A stretch of DNA of 9,888 bases from Spirochaetia bacterium. GTDB lineage: Bacteria; Spirochaetota; Leptospiria; Leptospirales; Leptonemataceae. Shown one piece after another: positions 1-6,017 of this stretch (positions are counted from its first letter, which is position 1; each line of letters opens with the position of its first letter). Both the position numbers and the translations under genes were made by a program. Under the pieces are notes generated by a model, which did no database searches, was not told where the DNA came from, and was given only the letters and a program-made list of their open reading frames with translations. The stretch is from contig JAOUOA010000064.1 of assembly GCA_029880625.1 (NCBI GenBank), positions 1-9,888 of the forward strand, in the 5' to 3' direction.

Positions 1-697
1 TTGGAAAAATCACCGCAAATAAAATCAAAAAGCCAACCACTGTCGTTCCCACTGCAGCAGGCGGAAATATTTTCACGCGGGAAATTCTTACAACATGAAT
101 AAAAATCAAAAGCACAAAAGCCAGAGGAATAAAAAGATGAATGATCATAATCACCCACATAATCCATTTGCCCATCAAATCAGGAGAAGCAAAAGAGCGA
201 GAAAGAGTATTTCCAAAGATTTTTGCTGCTGTCATAATTTCAGAAGTTTTCTCAAGGACGAAATGAGAATTGCTGTCAAGAGGAAGGATATAGCCGGTAA
301 TTCCCTGAATGAGCATAAAGACAATAAGAGCAATTCCTGTAATCCATGCAACCTTGCGCTGCCCTTTAAATTTTTTCCAGAAAAACATCCTGAGAAAATG
401 CAGCAGAACAAAAAACATCATTGCATCCCCCGCATAGCGGTGAAGGCTTCGCGTAAAATTCCCAAGAAAAATATTTTCTGTAAAATGCCTGATAGAAGAA
501 TATGCTGTATTTACAGCCATACTGTAAAAAATAAAAGAATAAACTCCAGTTACAAGAAGCACCGCAAGAAGAAGTATCGGTATGGTTCCCAGGTGATAAA
601 ATGGATTGTTTTTCTCGCCAAGAATTCGATTGAATGATTTTTCAATAAAATCAATAAACTTCATTCCGGGATTTAAATCGGGTTCAAGTTTGCTCAT
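1..697 (-). CDS. Cytochrome b (N-terminal b/b6 domain), 3' end cut by window
   Basis: I translated this reading frame by eye: it opens with ATG at 697 and stays open for 232 codons to the window edge, so the C-terminus is missing. It shows the four heme-ligand histidines of a cytochrome b/b6 four-helix core: H86 and H100 (14 apart, in LHRYAGD...LLHFLRMF) and H187 and H201 (14 apart, in IIHLFIP...FIHVVRI). A GYILPLDS stretch at 135-142 matches the GYxLPW region of bc1/b6f cytochromes, with Leu in place of the usual Trp. Hydrophobic helices lie near residues 37-60, 90-107, 118-137, 178-203 and 216-231. The family takes electrons from quinol at the membrane. The gene follows the NO reductase operon but is separated from it by a terminator and about 180 bp. 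The Shine-Dalgarno is weak (GGAAT). No Rieske or cytochrome c1 partner is in view, so whether it belongs to a bc-type complex is open. The family call is firm; the role is inferred. Confidence 0.88.
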   Translation of the reverse strand, partial: MSKLEPDLNPGMKFIDFIEKSFNRILGEKNNPFYHLGTIPILLLAVLLVTGVYSFIFYSMAVNTAYSSIRHFTENIFLGNFTRSLHRYAGDAMMFFVLLHFLRMFFWKKFKGQRKVAWITGIALIVFMLIQGITGYILPLDSNSHFVLEKTSEIMTAAKIFGNTLSRSFASPDLMGKWIMWVIMIIHLFIPLAFVLLIFIHVVRISRVKIFPPAAVGTTVVGFLILFAVIFP

Positions 698-876
698 GCA
701 GTATTCCAATAAATAAAAGGATGAAAAGACATCCTGAAGGCAGAGAAATATTTCCTGCTTCTTTTATCCATAAAAAAAGATACAGCAGTCTTAAATTCGC
801 ATGCACTTATTTATTAAGATGTATCAGATATGAAAACGGTTAAAATAAATTCAGAAAAATATCAAAAAAGAAATGC

Positions 877-924
877 TTTAAAATAAAATGGTCTCAAAAC
901 CTTCCGGGAAGGATTTGAGACCAT
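877..924 (-). terminator. Intrinsic terminator of the NO reductase operon
   Basis: A perfect 11-bp stem pairs 888-898 with 914-924 (ATGGTCTCAAA / TTTGAGACCAT). It is extended inside by CCTTC/GAAGG (900-904 with 908-912) after one A-A mismatch. Read on the minus strand, the hairpin runs directly into TTTTATTTTAAA (877-888). It lies 38 nt past the stop of the 42-aa subunit gene, so it ends the reductase operon and separates it from the cytochrome b gene. Confidence 0.88.
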
Positions 925-961
925 CAAGGTTCTCTCTATCAACAGAAGAACAAGTTTCAGT

Positions 962-1090
962 TTAATTTACAAACCAGTTTTTGGTTAGAGCCGCCCACTG
1001 CGTAGCATAAACAACCACAAACCAGACAAGAAAGATAATGGCAAGCACCAGGCTTCCCGGCGCTTCCATTTTTTCGTTATTATTACTCAT
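962..1090 (-). CDS. 42-aa single-helix subunit of the heme-copper NO reductase (CbaD/subunit IIa-like)
   Basis: This small gene runs from ATG at 1090 to TAA at 962-964 and encodes 42 residues: a short charged N-terminus (MSNNNEKMEAPG), one hydrophobic helix at about residues 13-32 and a short polar tail ending WFVN. Length, topology and the position right after the catalytic subunit match subunit IIa (CbaD, 34 aa) of Thermus ba3 oxidase. That protein also has a Lys/Glu-rich start followed by one helix with a WxxxVYA-like patch; here it is WFVVVYA. A good Shine-Dalgarno (AGAGGAG, about 1097-1103) lies in the 21-nt gap behind the subunit I stop. The terminator follows 38 nt downstream. In the family this peptide packs against subunits I and II. 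The coding call rests on the ribosome site, operon position and composition; homology to CbaD is judged by eye. Confidence 0.85.
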   Translation of the reverse strand: MSNNNEKMEAPGSLVLAIIFLVWFVVVYATQWAALTKNWFVN

Positions 1091-1111
1091 AATCGAACTC
1101 CTCTTGCCGGA

Positions 1112-2695
1112 TCAAGATGAATGAGCCGGCATGTATGTTTCCATTTTGGAAGGAATTTTCTTTCCAAAAAATACAGAAAGAACGGCAATTGCCAGAAAAA
1201 TCAACAGTCCCGTAAAAGCAATCGTTGCTCCGATCCCGACAAGCGCAAGCATTGTATTCATGGCTGGATCAAACGGAACCTGGAAGACTGCATTTTGAAA
1301 TGATATATCCCAGTGTCTTCTGGGAGCTCCCATCACTCCTGCAAAATGCATTCCTGTTGCAAAAATAGAAACTCCAAATCCAAACAGATAGGTCTGGTAT
1401 TTTGCCAGAGATTCGAGAACCAGTTTTCTTTGCAGAACCAGAGGGATCACATAATAGGTCAGAGCCATAAAGGCAAGCGTTGTCCCGCCCACCACGGTCA
1501 TATGGAAATGTCCGGGAACGCGAAGATTATTATGCGAAAGCATATTCAGCTGTTCTACAGAAAGAATCACCCCGGTAACGCCGCCGCCGAAGCCGAAAAT
1601 CACAAAGCTTAAAGCAAGGCCGGAAAATCCAGGGTGTCCCCAGGGAGCCTTGATCAGCCATTCAAAAAGACCTTTTGTAAGACCATTTTTTCGCTGAGCA
1701 GTTTCAATCGCCGCAGGGATGGAAAACGCATGGATCATGGAACCGATCACTGCCGCATAAAAGAAATAGCTCGTATTAAAAATACGGTAGGTGCTGGACA
1801 GTCCCGGATCGACAAGATTGTGATGCACAGATCCCATATTGATTCCGAGAAGATACAGAACAAAGGCCAGACGGCACATTTTCTGATTTACAGGCTTCGC
1901 ATTCGTCGTCAGATAAGCAAGAAGATACCAGATTGACACCATCGCAGCCAGATTGATCTGCTGGGCAGAATGGCCAAATCCCCAGAAAGCAACCCGGAAA
2001 AATTCAGCGTCGATACTGGGAATCAGCTCTCTGAAGAATGGAACATCATCTCCCATAGCCCAGAACAGAGTCGGGACAAATGCAATGGCTCCGGAAACCA
2101 GAGTAAAAATTGCAATGATTGCCGCAACAACCAGTCCAAAAACAAATAGCGGAAGAGATCCCTGATACCACCCTTCACGTTTCGCATTCACCAGAGCATA
2201 CAGAAAGTGAAAACAGTAGAAAAGAGCTCCTACGGCAAAAAGAACAATCCCCAGATAAAACAACCAGTGAGCTTTTAAAGGCGGATATGCCGTAAACATA
2301 ACGTCAGCCTTGCCCATGAAGATCATTATATTTACAAGAATTGCCCCCGTAAGCATCATGATTGTATTGAACCAGGCAAAACCAATTCCGGGAAAACGCG
2401 CTCCAAGAACGATCGATGCGCCGAATATTAAGCCGGCCATTTCAAAAAACACAATCCAGAAAACCAGCATATTTGTACCATGTGCGGTTACAAAACGATA
2501 AAACAGATCCTGCGGAAGAAGATGCACATCCGGCCAGCGGGTCAGTGCAATTAAAATTGCAAGAAGACCTCCTATTAAAAGAAAAACAACTGCCGCAACA
2601 GCATTGATCCAGATGAGGCGCTGCGCCGGCAGATGCACTTTCAGACCTGTTGTTTCGCAGGTTCTGAATTGTTTACTTATTTCACTTAAATCCAT
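1112..2695 (-). CDS. Heme-copper nitric oxide reductase catalytic subunit I (B-family-like, CuA-type NOR)
   Basis: This 527-residue membrane protein has about 12-13 helices, close to Thermus ba3 subunit I (about 560). Heme-copper ligands are all visible: low-spin heme ligands H72 (in TAHGTNMLVFW) and H398, high-spin heme ligand H396 (VPGHFHM), and CuB ligands H242, H291 and H292. The region around SVHHNLVDPGLSSTYR and the GMHFAG...APRR segment resemble B-family oxidases. The decisive difference is at the CuB helix: oxygen reductases have GHPxVY with a Tyr four residues after the His, whereas here it reads GHSAQQIN, with Q246 at that position. Loss of the cross-linked Tyr is a mark of NO reductases in this superfamily. 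The gene follows a CuA subunit by 10 nt (TGA then GGAGA as ribosome site), and the island contains nirS. NO reduction to N2O is therefore the best call. CuA-type Nor of Bacillus azotoformans is a functional precedent reported to be electrogenic. An unusual oxidase or another NO-converting activity is not excluded. Confidence 0.86.
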   Translation of the reverse strand: MDLSEISKQFRTCETTGLKVHLPAQRLIWINAVAAVVFLLIGGLLAILIALTRWPDVHLLPQDLFYRFVTAHGTNMLVFWIVFFEMAGLIFGASIVLGARFPGIGFAWFNTIMMLTGAILVNIMIFMGKADVMFTAYPPLKAHWLFYLGIVLFAVGALFYCFHFLYALVNAKREGWYQGSLPLFVFGLVVAAIIAIFTLVSGAIAFVPTLFWAMGDDVPFFRELIPSIDAEFFRVAFWGFGHSAQQINLAAMVSIWYLLAYLTTNAKPVNQKMCRLAFVLYLLGINMGSVHHNLVDPGLSSTYRIFNTSYFFYAAVIGSMIHAFSIPAAIETAQRKNGLTKGLFEWLIKAPWGHPGFSGLALSFVIFGFGGGVTGVILSVEQLNMLSHNNLRVPGHFHMTVVGGTTLAFMALTYYVIPLVLQRKLVLESLAKYQTYLFGFGVSIFATGMHFAGVMGAPRRHWDISFQNAVFQVPFDPAMNTMLALVGIGATIAFTGLLIFLAIAVLSVFFGKKIPSKMETYMPAHSS

Positions 2696-2705
2696 AATTA
2701 TCTCC

Positions 2706-3272
2706 TCACTCCTCTACCGTGATCTGTCCGACCATTGTATCATGGCCGTTATTTGGGCCTGCATATGAACAGTATTCATTGCAGACAATATGAAAGGTTC
2801 CGGTTTCATTGGGTGTAAAAGTTATTACAAAATCGTAACCGGGCAGAACCTGAAAATTCAGATTTTGCGGCTGCAGAGAAAATCCGTGCTGAAAATCAAG
2901 CGAAGACATATGAACTCTGTATGTTTTTCCTTTTTTAAATACAAGAGCGGGGCGAAATCGCCATGCTTCCGCAATTAAAAAAACATCATCGCCGGTCGTT
3001 ATATCGGGTGCATTGACAACATGCATTCCCCCTGCCTTTACAGGCTGCCCGGCTTCATCCAGAATTTTATATTTATCTATGAAACGTTCCGCAACCTCTT
3101 TATATTCCTTCTCTGTGGTTCGGTAAGTTTCCTCGGAAACATTTTGATTCCAGAGATGACCGAGCGGCATCATGATAAACATGATGATGCCCCAGATTAC
3201 AGCAAGAGTTACCCAGAGCTTCTCTTCTTTATTGAACGGCTTCCACCAATTCGTAGGTTTTTCCAACGGCAT
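2706..3272 (-). CDS. CuA-containing subunit II of the NO reductase, with an enlarged metal loop
   Basis: The 188-residue protein has one N-terminal membrane helix (about 20-38) followed by a periplasmic cupredoxin domain (about 85-188). The CuA ligands are present: H129 (DFQHGFSL), C164, E166 (backbone), C168, H177 and M180. The domain accepts electrons from a soluble or tethered cytochrome c and passes them to the low-spin heme of subunit I. The spacing is odd: in ordinary subunit II the His comes four residues after the second Cys (CxExCGxxHxxM), while here it is nine after (CSYAGPNNGH), an insertion of five residues. I checked this against the DNA, and the frame is continuous through it. 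The start ATG lies one base after the TAG of the upstream 62-aa gene, with GGAGG inside that gene, so translation is coupled. Subunit II is encoded before subunit I, as is common in oxidase operons. Confidence 0.9.
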   Translation of the reverse strand: MPLEKPTNWWKPFNKEEKLWVTLAVIWGIIMFIMMPLGHLWNQNVSEETYRTTEKEYKEVAERFIDKYKILDEAGQPVKAGGMHVVNAPDITTGDDVFLIAEAWRFRPALVFKKGKTYRVHMSSLDFQHGFSLQPQNLNFQVLPGYDFVITFTPNETGTFHIVCNEYCSYAGPNNGHDTMVGQITVEE

Positions 3273-3273
3273 A

Positions 3274-3462
3274 CTACATACCTCCGGACTGATACATTCC
3301 GCTCTTGCTTAAAAAGTCTGAGAGCTGATTTGTATTAAAAACAAAAAGCTCAAGCATTCCCCATCCCAGATAAAACACTCCTGGAAATGCAAGGCCTATA
3401 GCCAGAAGAACAAAGATATTATCGAATATCTTCTGTCCCAAAGTAATATTTGAATCACTCAT
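3274..3462 (-). CDS. 62-aa membrane protein, first gene of the NO reductase operon
   Basis: The 62-residue product has one long or two short hydrophobic segments (about 15-42, FVLLAIGLAFPGVFYLGW and onward) and a polar C-terminus ending SGGM. A strong Shine-Dalgarno (AGGAGGGG, about 3466-3473) precedes ATG at 3462, and its stop (TAG) is one base from the subunit II start, so it is a true translated member of the operon. I do not recognise a family. Position and size suggest an accessory subunit or assembly factor of the CuA-type reductase; that is inference. It is preceded by a good promoter in the 234-bp gap to the porin gene. Confidence 0.8.
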   Translation of the reverse strand: MSDSNITLGQKIFDNIFVLLAIGLAFPGVFYLGWGMLELFVFNTNQLSDFLSKSGMYQSGGM

Positions 3463-3568
3463 ATACCCCTCCTAAATACGATTCTGGATAAATCTATCTT
3501 AAAATTATAATCTTTTCACTTGTTCACTGTAGATGCAACATATTTTTAGAATCATCTTAAAATAGTAA

Positions 3569-3590
3569 AGGATTTTACCAGAAAAATCCT
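3569..3590. repeat. 8-bp inverted repeat over the reductase promoter (possible operator)
   Basis: AGGATTTT (3569-3576) and AAAATCCT (3583-3590) form a perfect inverted repeat with a 6-nt centre (ACCAGA). It lies across the -10 box and the adjoining spacer of the reductase promoter. A repressor bound here would block polymerase. The sequence does not match the FNR/DNR consensus TTGAT-N4-ATCAA, and I cannot name a regulator. Confidence 0.45.
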
Positions 3591-3600
3591 GATTGAACAA
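3572..3600 (-). promoter_or_regulatory. Sigma70-like promoter of the NO reductase operon
   Basis: On the minus strand, TTGTTC (3600-3595) and TAAAAT (3577-3572) are separated by exactly 17 nt, a good match to -35 and -10 boxes. Transcription would start near 3565, giving a leader of about 100 nt before the 62-aa gene. An inverted repeat covers part of the spacer and the -10 box. No other candidate in this gap has equal spacing and match. Confidence 0.55.
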
Positions 3601-3640
3601 AGTGCGAAAATTAAAACCATAAATAAATTGCATGGTTGAT

Positions 3641-3693
3641 ATTCTACTGTAAACGGTCTCCGGACAATCGGAATATCCCGCTTACAGTAGAAT
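3641..3693 (-). terminator. Long hairpin directly after the porin stop codon (probable terminator)
   Basis: A perfect 12-bp stem pairs 3641-3652 with 3682-3693 (ATTCTACTGTAA / TTACAGTAGAAT). Further short pairings inside it are CGG with CCG (3654-3656/3678-3680) and TCCG with CGGA (3659-3662/3669-3672). It starts three bases after the porin TAG. The minus-strand exit sequence (ATCAACCATG) lacks a T-run; the T-rich side faces the plus strand. It may therefore act as an imperfect terminator, an mRNA 3'-end stabiliser, or a partial read-through barrier ahead of the reductase operon. Confidence 0.5.
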
Positions 3694-3696
3694 TTT

Positions 3697-5574
3697 CTAA
3701 ATCTTAAATGTAGTCATAAAGTATGCAAAGTGTGCTCTTGGATTTGCAGTCGGTTCCAGATACTCTTTGTAAAAAACATACTGGCCTGTCTGTGTCTGTC
3801 CTGTAGTTGTTTTTGTTGTTACATTTGGATCCAGACTCGGATAAAGATCTCTTACATAATACTGGTAAGCAAGATCATCCTGATAATGCCGGATTGAATT
3901 TTGAGCAAGCATCAGGCTATAACCGAACCCAAAACTCAGCTTTTCATTATAATCATACTTATAAGTAAGATCATATTCAATAAAAAGTTCTTTTTTCAGA
4001 AATCCTACTTCGCCGAAACGATCATTCGTTGGAGACGATGTGGAATAATCTTCCGTTGTTTTTGAAAGAGACGTTTTCCCCGGCCAGAAGGAAGGAGCGC
4101 CAATAGAAGGATTATTCAGAATAGGTGCTGTTACAGGGGCTCCTCCCACATTGTACCATGAATCCTGCGCCTTGTCTTTATTGAATCTCCATGCGGCAAG
4201 CTTGAGAGTTCCGTATTTTTCATGCTTGAATGTGATATTAAATCCATATGCACGTAAATTCTGCCAGCTTACCTGATCGCCCTGGCCATAAAACAGGTGA
4301 TTGGTGGGGAAAAGATTGTTGAAGGTTCCCACGCTGTCATCATTGCCGTTTGCTGCACTCAACGAGCTTCCTCTATTGGGATCGCCGCTTCCCCGATCAT
4401 ATTCAACACCGATTCTCAGCATTTTTTTTATGGTATACCCTGCAGTGACGGCAACAGCGCTTGCGTCGTATATCTGCTTTTGCTTATAAAGTCTATTTCC
4501 TGATTGGTCTTTCACCTGGAAAATATCCCAGTCCGGATTTACTGTTTCCCCTGTATGTCCGCGCTGAGCTGCATATTCCATAGACCAGTCATAAGCTGTT
4601 GGAGCCTTGTTTTTTTTCTGTGTCCGGTTTGTAAGACGGATTCCATAAGTAATCAAGTCATCTGCCGTCTTTTTTCGAAGAGAATTTTCGTATTCCAGAG
4701 CAAAGGGAAGTACTGCCTGAGGAGCAGGCGCAGCTCCAGGCGGAGCAACAATGGCTCCCAGATCAAATTTTTTAGAAGAGAACCATCTCTTATGCACACC
4801 GATTGCATAAAGATCTACATGGAGATGCTTGCTTGGTTTAATCGTATTATACCACCCGGAGATATAAGCATCATGAAGTGTTTTAGGACGCAAGGCCTGG
4901 CAGTTCGTCAGGGTTGCATCGGTACACGTAATGGAAAAATTTCCCGGTCCTCCGGATCCTGAATGACTGTTATTGCCAACCGCATCATTATCGTCTTCGG
5001 CGATAACCATTCCAAAAAGATGACTGTCAAAATACTTTGTTTCTGCTTTAAATCGGATTCCGTCAAAACTTCTCCCCACATTCGTCCATTCAAGTCCGCC
5101 CAGAAGTCGCTGATCTCCATATGCAAGAATCTGACGTCCGATTTGTAGACCAAGAGGACCGATCATTTTTTTGACTTCAACAAAACCTTCACGAATATCT
5201 GTCGCTTCGTCGGTAAGATCGTTTCCGGTATTCAAGCCTGTTTTCGAGCCGGGCTGGCCGCCATGCACCCTTCCGTCCTGAATGGTGATTCGTGCAAAAA
5301 CGTTTTTTGAATAATTGTACTGCAGCCCGAGTTGTACCTTCTGGCCAATAAACTCCTGTCTGTCGTCTGTCTTCTTATTGTAGTCATAGTTATGCTTCAA
5401 CTCAGGTCTGACACGAACCAATCCATGAAATTTAAATTCATTAATGACGGCATCTGAGTCGTCAGCATCTGCTGCAGGCGTATTATTTTCAGCATCCGGA
5501 GCAGGCTCCTGGGCGTAAAGCGCCCCCCATGAAGCAAAAAACAAAATCCATGTAAAAATAAACTTTTGTTTCAT
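3697..5574 (-). CDS. Outer-membrane beta-barrel porin, alginate-export (AlgE-like) family
   Basis: The 625-residue protein begins with a clear type I signal peptide (MKQKFIFTWILFFASWGALYA, cleavage after A21), then an acidic, Ala/Pro-rich linker to about residue 43. The rest is a beta-barrel of alternating aromatic and polar strands, ending in a typical outer-membrane C-terminus (YFMTTFKI). Residues 146-172, containing GRQILAYGDQRLLGGLEW and RSFDG, carry the hallmark of the Alginate_exp family. C217 and C225 could form a disulfide in an external loop. The ribosome site AGGAGA (5581-5586) lies six bases before ATG. Family members exist in many bacteria that do not make alginate, so the name does not prove an alginate role. 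Its place between nirS and the NO reductase operon suggests a channel used during denitrification, perhaps for nitrite or another small anion; that is inference. It has its own leader and flanking hairpins, so it is probably a separate transcription unit. Confidence 0.85.
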   Translation of the reverse strand: MKQKFIFTWILFFASWGALYAQEPAPDAENNTPAADADDSDAVINEFKFHGLVRVRPELKHNYDYNKKTDDRQEFIGQKVQLGLQYNYSKNVFARITIQDGRVHGGQPGSKTGLNTGNDLTDEATDIREGFVEVKKMIGPLGLQIGRQILAYGDQRLLGGLEWTNVGRSFDGIRFKAETKYFDSHLFGMVIAEDDNDAVGNNSHSGSGGPGNFSITCTDATLTNCQALRPKTLHDAYISGWYNTIKPSKHLHVDLYAIGVHKRWFSSKKFDLGAIVAPPGAAPAPQAVLPFALEYENSLRKKTADDLITYGIRLTNRTQKKNKAPTAYDWSMEYAAQRGHTGETVNPDWDIFQVKDQSGNRLYKQKQIYDASAVAVTAGYTIKKMLRIGVEYDRGSGDPNRGSSLSAANGNDDSVGTFNNLFPTNHLFYGQGDQVSWQNLRAYGFNITFKHEKYGTLKLAAWRFNKDKAQDSWYNVGGAPVTAPILNNPSIGAPSFWPGKTSLSKTTEDYSTSSPTNDRFGEVGFLKKELFIEYDLTYKYDYNEKLSFGFGYSLMLAQNSIRHYQDDLAYQYYVRDLYPSLDPNVTTKTTTGQTQTGQYVFYKEYLEPTANPRAHFAYFMTTFKI

Positions 5575-5603
5575 AACTTTTCTCCTAAAAATATTATGTA
5601 AAA

Positions 5604-5629
5604 TCTGAAGATAAAACCCTATCTTCAGA
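5604..5629 (-). promoter_or_regulatory. Leader hairpin upstream of the porin gene (possible attenuator)
   Basis: A perfect 10-bp stem with a 6-nt loop pairs 5604-5613 with 5620-5629 (TCTGAAGATA / TATCTTCAGA). On the minus strand it is followed at once by TTTTACATAATATTTTT and then the porin ribosome site, 17-22 nt downstream. The arrangement could be a weak attenuator or a 5' stabilising stem of the porin mRNA. Confidence 0.5.
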
Positions 5630-5963
5630 CCTTCTTAAAAATATAATGCAAGATCCAGACCGATTGATTTAAATATTTAAATAAACATTACAGCCTGAAA
5701 AACTCTGTTATAAGCAATTCTTATACACCGAATGATTGCTTACCTGAATTCTGAGATACACTCTAAACATGATTGAAACATTTTTAAATCCCGATACAGA
5801 ATGCCTGAGATTTAAGCTTTCAGAATAATAATTATACAATATGATGAATTATTATCCCCAATATAACAAACTATTGAATTCTATATAATTATGTAAAACA
5901 ATTTAAAAAATCCTCTTTTGTGATAGACACTTTATAAATGCACCGAGGTTTTCTACTGAAAAT
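5630..5963. other. AT-rich intergenic region between nirS and the porin gene
   Basis: Together with its flanking hairpins this is the largest gene-free stretch in the window (5575-6017). I see no credible coding sequence, RNA gene or FNR/DNR-type site in it. It holds a 16-bp perfect palindrome at 5667-5682 and a possible -10 box for the porin gene (minus-strand TATATT, 5645-5640) that lacks a matching -35 box. The rest is low-complexity AT-rich DNA, presumably regulatory for the porin. Confidence 0.5.
5667..5682. repeat. 16-bp perfect palindrome upstream of the porin
   Basis: ATTTAAATATTTAAAT is its own reverse complement. Its centre (5674.5) lies about 41 bp upstream of the transcription start that the possible -10 box at 5645-5640 would give, the usual position of a class II activator site. 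The site is entirely A/T, so chance is a real alternative. It does not fit the FNR/DNR or NsrR consensus. Confidence 0.35.
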
Positions 5964-5995
5964 TGCATCATCCCGGATTTCTCCGGGATGATGCA
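5964..5995 (-). terminator. Terminator hairpin after nirS
   Basis: A perfect 13-bp stem pairs 5964-5976 with 5983-5995 (TGCATCATCCCGG / CCGGGATGATGCA) around a 6-nt loop. It lies 22 nt beyond the nirS stop. The minus strand leaves it as ATTTTC. On the plus strand it is followed by TTAATTTTTTT, so it could stop transcription from both sides. It marks the end of the nir transcript. Confidence 0.8.
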
Positions 5996-6017
5996 TTAAT
6001 TTTTTTATTCTGAAAAT

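Noticed and set aside
95..637. 180-codon plus-strand frame rich in Lys, Asn and His
   Set aside because: It is the antisense shadow of the cytochrome b gene. It has no recognisable domain, while the minus strand shows paired heme histidines and membrane helices.
718..735. Inverted repeat AGGATG-N6-CATCCT before the cytochrome b gene as a second copy of the reductase-promoter repeat
   Set aside because: It shares only the AGGAT/ATCCT ends with the repeat at 3569-3590, and the internal spacing differs (8 versus 12 nt), so I cannot support a common operator.
4504..4962. 152-codon plus-strand frame opposite the porin
   Set aside because: It is antisense to a continuous barrel gene with signal peptide and ribosome site, and has no domain features.
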